Source: JAEYZS01 sp964469265 (lineage in GTDB: Bacteria; Bdellovibrionota; Bdellovibrionia; Bdellovibrionales; JAEYZS01). Taken from it: a stretch of 64,000 nucleotides of DNA. The translations under genes were made by a program, and so were the position numbers. Positions 60,002 through 64,000 of the stretch are shown one piece after another. Every line of letters begins with the position of its first letter. The stretch's first letter is position 1. Location of the stretch: positions 22,137 to 86,136 of the forward strand of contig CAYXYF010000007.1 of NCBI GenBank assembly GCA_964469265.1, given 5' to 3'. Under the pieces are notes generated by a model. It did not search any database and was not told the DNA's origin. It saw nothing but the letters and a program-made list of their open reading frames with translations.

Positions 60002-60790
60002 ATGGCTAAAGTCTTACTTTTAGACAAAGACGAAGCCAATTTAAAGGCAATGACCGAGGCCCTAGGATTGGCTGGAACCGAAGATAAGGATGCTTCTTAT
60101 CAATCAGAAGAAGTGCATTGCTTTATTATGCCTCCACCACTGACCGAAGAAGAAGTCCCAGCAGGAAAAACCGCTGGCCCTCTTGATCATGTTTTTAAAG
60201 CACTGAATGAAGAACCCTACGATTTTGTATTTATCGAGTCCGTCCAAGTGACAGGATCACCATCTAAGTTTGTCGAAGACTTTAGGAAAAGAATTACTCT
60301 AGAGGCAAACAAGAATGTTCAGCTCGTGCTCTTAAGTTACAATGAAGATATTGATTATGTCCGCAAGATGACCATCTCAGGTTTATTTTTGGACTATCTT
60401 TTAAAACCCGTGGATGCGCCCAACTTCAGACAGAGATTTTCACTTTTAATATCTAAAGATGGTGCTTATACAAAAGAGCTTTACTCCATGCCTACTCTAC
60501 AACCCGTGAACGTGGCATATAACTTTGTCATCGAAGATATCAGTGAGTTTGGGCTCGTTTTAAAGTGTAATCGTCCGTATCTGCCGGGAGAGTTTGTGAC
60601 CTTCTATTCACCTGTTTTTAAAACAGAGAAACAGGCGGAAGTGATCGGAAGATGTTTTAAATCCAATAAAATTCAAAACTCAAATCTATATAAATGTGAG
60701 TTTGTATTCGTCGGTGCTGGAGATATTATCAGAAAGCAAGTCCGAAACTGGATGAAGCAAGAATACGTTCGCAAAAAACAAGCGGCTTAA
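60002..60790 (+). CDS. Degenerate receiver domain fused to a PilZ-like domain
   Basis: A 262-residue product with AGAGG upstream. The N-terminal receiver fold (about 1-150) starts VLLLDKDEAN and keeps a Lys in DYLLKPVD, but the phospho-Asp position reads Glu (DFVFIESVQ) and an unusual roughly 30-residue insert follows strand 1. The C-terminal part (about 170-250) looks like PilZ: VIEDISEFGLVLKCNRP fits the D-x-S-x-x-G half, while the preceding RxxxR is missing, so c-di-GMP binding is doubtful. It could be a constitutively 'on' regulator or adaptor. A terminator follows directly. Confidence 0.78.
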   Translation: MAKVLLLDKDEANLKAMTEALGLAGTEDKDASYQSEEVHCFIMPPPLTEEEVPAGKTAGPLDHVFKALNEEPYDFVFIESVQVTGSPSKFVEDFRKRITLEANKNVQLVLLSYNEDIDYVRKMTISGLFLDYLLKPVDAPNFRQRFSLLISKDGAYTKELYSMPTLQPVNVAYNFVIEDISEFGLVLKCNRPYLPGEFVTFYSPVFKTEKQAEVIGRCFKSNKIQNSNLYKCEFVFVGAGDIIRKQVRNWMKQEYVRKKQAA

Positions 60791-60792
60791 GC

Positions 60793-60827
<35 letters not shown>

Positions 60828-60851
60828 CATTTTAAGCTCGAAAGCTTTCAA

Positions 60852-62222
60852 TTATTTTTTAGTTTGGTTTGGCCCTGCATACTCGTAAGCTTTTTTAGCT
60901 GCAGCCGCTAAATTTAATCTGCCTCCAGATACAGTCTTTCCTTGGAGATCAGAGATTGGATCAGAAGTTTCCATAATGATGCTCTTAACAATTTGAGCGC
61001 CTTGAGCTGGATTATCTCTGATCACCTCAGCCAATTGCGGAGAAGCAACTGTGTGAAGGTATGCTACGGCACCTGCAATGTGCGGAGTCGCCATTGATGT
61101 TCCAGTCAATGTTCTTACGGAGTTATTCGTTCCGAGAGAAAGAATGTTTGTTCCTGGAGCACCGATATCAATTTTTGTAGATCCCCAACCTGCACTCGCA
61201 TAAATTTTGTCATTTCTATCAGTGTTCGTAACAGAGAAGATATATTCACTGTTACAACCCGTTGGTACATCACCGACCACGTCAATGTCCCATGCTCTGT
61301 TTGCAGTTGCTGCAGCTGAAAGGATGCCAGCCTGACCCATTTCTTCATAAATATCGTTCCATGCAGGGAAGCTACCTGATGTGCAGTTTGCTCTGTCTAC
61401 TCCGAAGCTTGAGTTTGTTGCAACAACGTTTGCACCGCGCTCGCCATTGGACTCAATATAAATTCTTTTTTGCTTTAAAACATAACCGTATGCTGCAAGT
61501 ACCGTTGAGGTAGAGCCTGAAGCACCATTAATTGACATAAGCTTTACGTTCCAGTTTACACCAGCAACCTGAAGACCATTGTTTGATTTTGCACTGATAA
61601 TTCCACCGACGTGAGTTGCGTGGTAATCTCCAGTTCCTAGATTTCCAGTGTTGTTCTTAGGATTCCATCCATAAATGTCATCGATATAACCATTCCCATC
61701 GTCATCGATTCCATTTGCAGGAATTTCATCTTTGTTGATCCACATATTTTCAACAAGATCCTTATGGGTTGTTTCTATAGATCCATCAACAACTGCAACA
61801 ACAACGTCTTTACCGTCAATGTTTGTGCCCTTTGTTCCTAAAGACCAAGCTTCAGTGGCTTTAATGTCCGCTCCTGTTTCTATATTCTTTAGGTTCCATT
61901 GTTTGCTGAAATCCGGATCATTGGGTGCAACTTCTCTGAGTTGAACAGGGTGATCTTCTTGCGCGTATTTTACTGTATCTAGTGAGCGAAGCAATTGAAG
62001 TGCATCCACACGAGATTTGACTACTGTGACTTTATAGATATTCATATCAGGGATTAAAGCTTCAACTTTTGCATTGCTCAGTGGGCGTACTGAAAACGCC
62101 TTAGTGACATCGACATTTTCTTTAAGTCTTACAATATAGCTGACTTCCTTATCCGCTATTGCTGTTCCAATATACATGAACACAGCCATGACAAATGTAG
62201 AAAGAATAATTAATTTTTTCAT
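60852..62222 (-). CDS. Secreted subtilisin-like serine protease (S8) with I9 prodomain
   Basis: A 456-residue product with a signal peptide (about 1-23, IADK), then an I9 inhibitor prodomain (about 27-95, YIVRLKENVDV to KYAQEDHPVQ). The catalytic domain has Asp in VAVVDGSIETTHKDL, His in DYHATHVGGIIS and Ser in LTGTSMATPHIAGAVAYL. The oxyanion Asn lies near AATANRAWD. An EF-like acidic loop, GIDDDGNGYIDDI, may bind calcium. It is probably autoprocessed and secreted, another candidate for prey digestion. Confidence 0.95.
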   Translation of the reverse strand: MKKLIILSTFVMAVFMYIGTAIADKEVSYIVRLKENVDVTKAFSVRPLSNAKVEALIPDMNIYKVTVVKSRVDALQLLRSLDTVKYAQEDHPVQLREVAPNDPDFSKQWNLKNIETGADIKATEAWSLGTKGTNIDGKDVVVAVVDGSIETTHKDLVENMWINKDEIPANGIDDDGNGYIDDIYGWNPKNNTGNLGTGDYHATHVGGIISAKSNNGLQVAGVNWNVKLMSINGASGSTSTVLAAYGYVLKQKRIYIESNGERGANVVATNSSFGVDRANCTSGSFPAWNDIYEEMGQAGILSAAATANRAWDIDVVGDVPTGCNSEYIFSVTNTDRNDKIYASAGWGSTKIDIGAPGTNILSLGTNNSVRTLTGTSMATPHIAGAVAYLHTVASPQLAEVIRDNPAQGAQIVKSIIMETSDPISDLQGKTVSGGRLNLAAAAKKAYEYAGPNQTKK

Positions 62223-62436
62223 CGTTGGACCATCCTTGGTTATTTATTTTCCATCATCAATTAAGCCACCCCAGCACAAGGTTGAGCACAAAAAACTGTT
62301 GTTCAAGACCTAGGTCGCATTCAAAAACATTCCTTCGTCTAGGAATTCGCTTTGAACAGAATACAAAATCACTAACAAATCTCGGCGCAAAAGCCTTTGC
62401 GAAAACTCTGAAACCCATTTTTATTCACGTTGAGGC

Positions 62437-62453
62437 TTGGCATCCATATTGCC
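62437..62453 (+). promoter_or_regulatory. Candidate sigma-54 (RpoN) promoter
   Basis: TTGGCATCCATATTGCC has the GG (-24) and GC (-12) doublets 12 bp apart within TTGGCA...TTGC, close to the RpoN consensus. Transcription would start near 62465, ahead of a small peptide gene at 62511. The rest of 62223-62510 shows nothing I can name. Confidence 0.45.
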
Positions 62454-62510
62454 TTAGTAGATAGCTCGACAAAAAGTCGGCCCGTTTAGAATGAATGTAG
62501 GAGTGAGTGT

Positions 62511-62627
62511 TTGAAGTATTTATTTTTTATTATTCTTGTCTTTGCAGTCATGAACTTTCTTGTTCCAAGATCTCAACAATCGCAAGAAGTTGTTCGAAAG
62601 CCTGCCGTTGCCCAACTTGGCAGATAG
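62511..62627 (+). CDS. Possible 38-residue single-helix membrane peptide
   Basis: A TTG start has AGGAG 7 nt upstream. The frame gives a hydrophobic helix (KYLFFIILVFAVMNFLVP) followed by a polar tail (RSQQSQEVVRKPAVAQLGR) and TAG. It lies in a 563-bp gap that otherwise lacks genes, downstream of a sigma-54-like site. The organisation fits a small membrane protein, but chance cannot be excluded. Confidence 0.42.
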   Translation: MKYLFFIILVFAVMNFLVPRSQQSQEVVRKPAVAQLGR

Positions 62628-62785
62628 AACAACACTGTTGAAATAATAGACTAGATTGTAAGGACTTCAGGAATTTTTCGAAAAGCTAATAAGACCAGCT
62701 GCATGTCTCATCTGAGATATGAAATATCGGCATAGATATTGCTATTTCTTTATTCTCCAACCCCAGGCATAGCAAGGAATCACCG

Positions 62786-63508
62786 ATGGCAAAAAGTCCT
62801 CTTTTAGTAGTGTTAACTCTTATCTTTTCTTTCCACAGCTATGCGCAGGCAGAAATCCAAAACGCCGAATTAAACACCCTACATGAGCGGATTGATACTT
62901 TTATAGAAAACTCAAAGCAATTTTCTAATGACGAACTCGCTCGACAAGAGCTTGAGCTTTCGCGGCTTGAAATTCAAATGGCACTTATCGATTATCGCCA
63001 TATATTAAAAGAGCTGTCCTCAAGCATTGATCGTGAAACCTTAGCTCGAAGCATGCACTCTTATAATCTTGCAGTGGTAAAATCATACCTTCCTCGTTAT
63101 GAGCCCCCTCATCGCAAACTCTATCAGAAGATCATACAGCACGCCGACCCCGTTGCAATTGAACCTATTATATCCCGCGCAGAGGCTGCCAACCTCTTTT
63201 TGACCGAAATTCCTAGCCAAAACGAACTCAGCACTGAGATTAGAGTGGCGGAAGTTATTCACCTTCATAACTCCATCGTTAAAAGAATCAACACCTATCG
63301 CGAGACTGAGCTGTATGCAAAGTACGACGTACGAGATATTGTCCGAAATATAGCTTCAGAATCAGATATATCTAGACTTATTATTTCTGGTGAAACCTCA
63401 CAAGAAACCACTCCCCAGCGCTGGATGACGAACCACTCCAATATTATCGAGGTCGATACCGATCACTTTCGGTTGGCACAAACTTGTGCTGGGTTATTTG
63501 GAAACTAG
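62786..63508 (+). CDS. Secreted helical protein ending TCAGLFGN, function unknown
   Basis: A 240-residue product with AAGGA upstream and a signal peptide (about 1-22, AQAE). The mature part is almost wholly helical and charged (LHERIDTFIENSKQF, ELELSRLEIQMALIDYRHIL, VAEVIHLHNSIVKRINTYRE), likely a coiled bundle. Its only Cys lies in the C-terminal QTCAGLFGN, echoing the TCSRLFQ ends of the genes at 24490 and 26883. The DUF3187 gene follows within 40 bp. I recognise no family. Confidence 0.78.
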   Translation: MAKSPLLVVLTLIFSFHSYAQAEIQNAELNTLHERIDTFIENSKQFSNDELARQELELSRLEIQMALIDYRHILKELSSSIDRETLARSMHSYNLAVVKSYLPRYEPPHRKLYQKIIQHADPVAIEPIISRAEAANLFLTEIPSQNELSTEIRVAEVIHLHNSIVKRINTYRETELYAKYDVRDIVRNIASESDISRLIISGETSQETTPQRWMTNHSNIIEVDTDHFRLAQTCAGLFGN

Positions 63509-63544
63509 ACGACACATTGATTGACTCGAAAATCTAGCATTCAT

Positions 63545-64000
63545 TATGCTAGTTACTATGCTTTTGATACTTCTTTTTATTTTTAGTGCGCCCGATGCCA
63601 TGGCCAATTCTCTTGCCACTCGGCCAACACATCCCATTGCCATTCAACACAGCCTGCCTTCGGGTGAGACGCCAGGGTGGTCTTCGAAAAGCTGGCTTGA
63701 TGTGGACCTTCCAAATACCAACCACTGGGCAGCCCCCGCAAATTTTAAAAATTTAAAAACGCAGAAGGATTTAACTTTTACTGCTGACTACGAACAAACC
63801 ACGATATTTATCGAATACGGAAAGGTCATTTCAAAAAACTATGCCGTGGCCGTAGAGATTCCCTACTCTGCAAGACACGAAGGGGCCACTACGGATAAAT
63901 TCATCAATAGCTTTCATAAACTATTTGATTTTGATCATTTTGGTAGGCCCAATCATCCTTATGGTCAAAAAATCTTTGAAACCACCACAAACGGAGTACG
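63545..64000 (+). CDS. DUF3187-like outer-membrane protein, 3' end outside window
   Basis: The frame from the ATG at 63545 (or the ATG at 63557) is open to the window end. A signal peptide (LLILLFIFSAPDAMANS) is followed by TADYEQTTIFIEYGKVISK and VAVEIPYSARHEGATTDKFI, then DFDHFGRPNHPYGQKIFE. That order matches the start of DUF3187 proteins, thought to be outer-membrane barrels. The assignment rests on recall of the pattern and only the first 150 or so residues are visible. Confidence 0.72.

Overview
The window looks like chromosome of a Bdellovibrio-like predatory bacterium (phylum Bdellovibrionota). This is an inference from gene content, because no rRNA or other decisive marker is present. 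The pointers are a moderately AT-rich Gram-negative genome with an LPS-assembly gene (lptD), a dense set of secreted proteases and wall hydrolases, many small lipoproteins, and several families I associate with Bdellovibrio and Myxococcus (AgmX/PglI-like C-terminal domain, M64 peptidase, fused IcmF mutase, HD-GYP and PilZ proteins). A run of 100 N at 18806-18905 shows a draft scaffold. Both window ends cut genes.

Layout. 1-4500: a CHASE2 adenylate/guanylate cyclase (5' cut) and lptD. 4500-10050, minus strand: a translation and export operon, ffh-rpsP-khpA-rimM-trmD-rplS-rnhB-yraN, with a convincing internal terminator between khpA and rimM. 10100-12900: an ABC-2 exporter pair and the tRNA hydroxylase trhO. 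12940-13290: initiator tRNA-Met with its promoter, followed by a hairpin-rich tract holding a second, interrupted copy of the tRNA T-arm. 13290-18220: secreted unknowns, a rhodanese, DUF488, DUF3817 and a DadA-like oxidase. 18270-29360: a secreted-enzyme zone with a gap-truncated HExxH protein, an S1 protease, an M64 metallopeptidase, a lytic transglycosylase and an M23 peptidase. It also holds a copper-storage-like protein and two large unknown membrane proteins (24490-28760) with the same last seven residues.

29400-44350: a thioesterase, a membrane unknown behind a possible leader/attenuator, a hybrid histidine kinase with a response regulator, a secreted DNase-I-fold enzyme, a DUF457 membrane protein, an alpha/beta-hydrolase lipoprotein, trpS, an HD-GYP variant, rarD, a ZIP transporter, a DUF1338 enzyme and a vWA-like lipoprotein. 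44350-49400: an RND pump and a TolC-like channel without an adjacent membrane-fusion gene. 49800-50345: a frameshifted M15-type DD-peptidase. 51270-57280, minus strand: a putative short/branched acyl-CoA operon (beta-barrel protein, hbd-type dehydrogenase, crotonase, icmF). 57300-64000: an acyltransferase pair, a lipoprotein, a degenerate receiver-PilZ protein, a subtilase, a possible sigma-54-driven 38-residue peptide, a secreted unknown and the start of a DUF3187 protein.

The observations I rate highest are the shared C-terminal T-C-x-x-L-F tail on three otherwise different exported or membrane proteins (two of them distant paralogues), the split T-arm and hairpin tract after tRNA-fMet, the frameshifted M15 peptidase, and the operon-internal terminator. 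I found no CRISPR array, prophage, intact IS element or obvious defence island.
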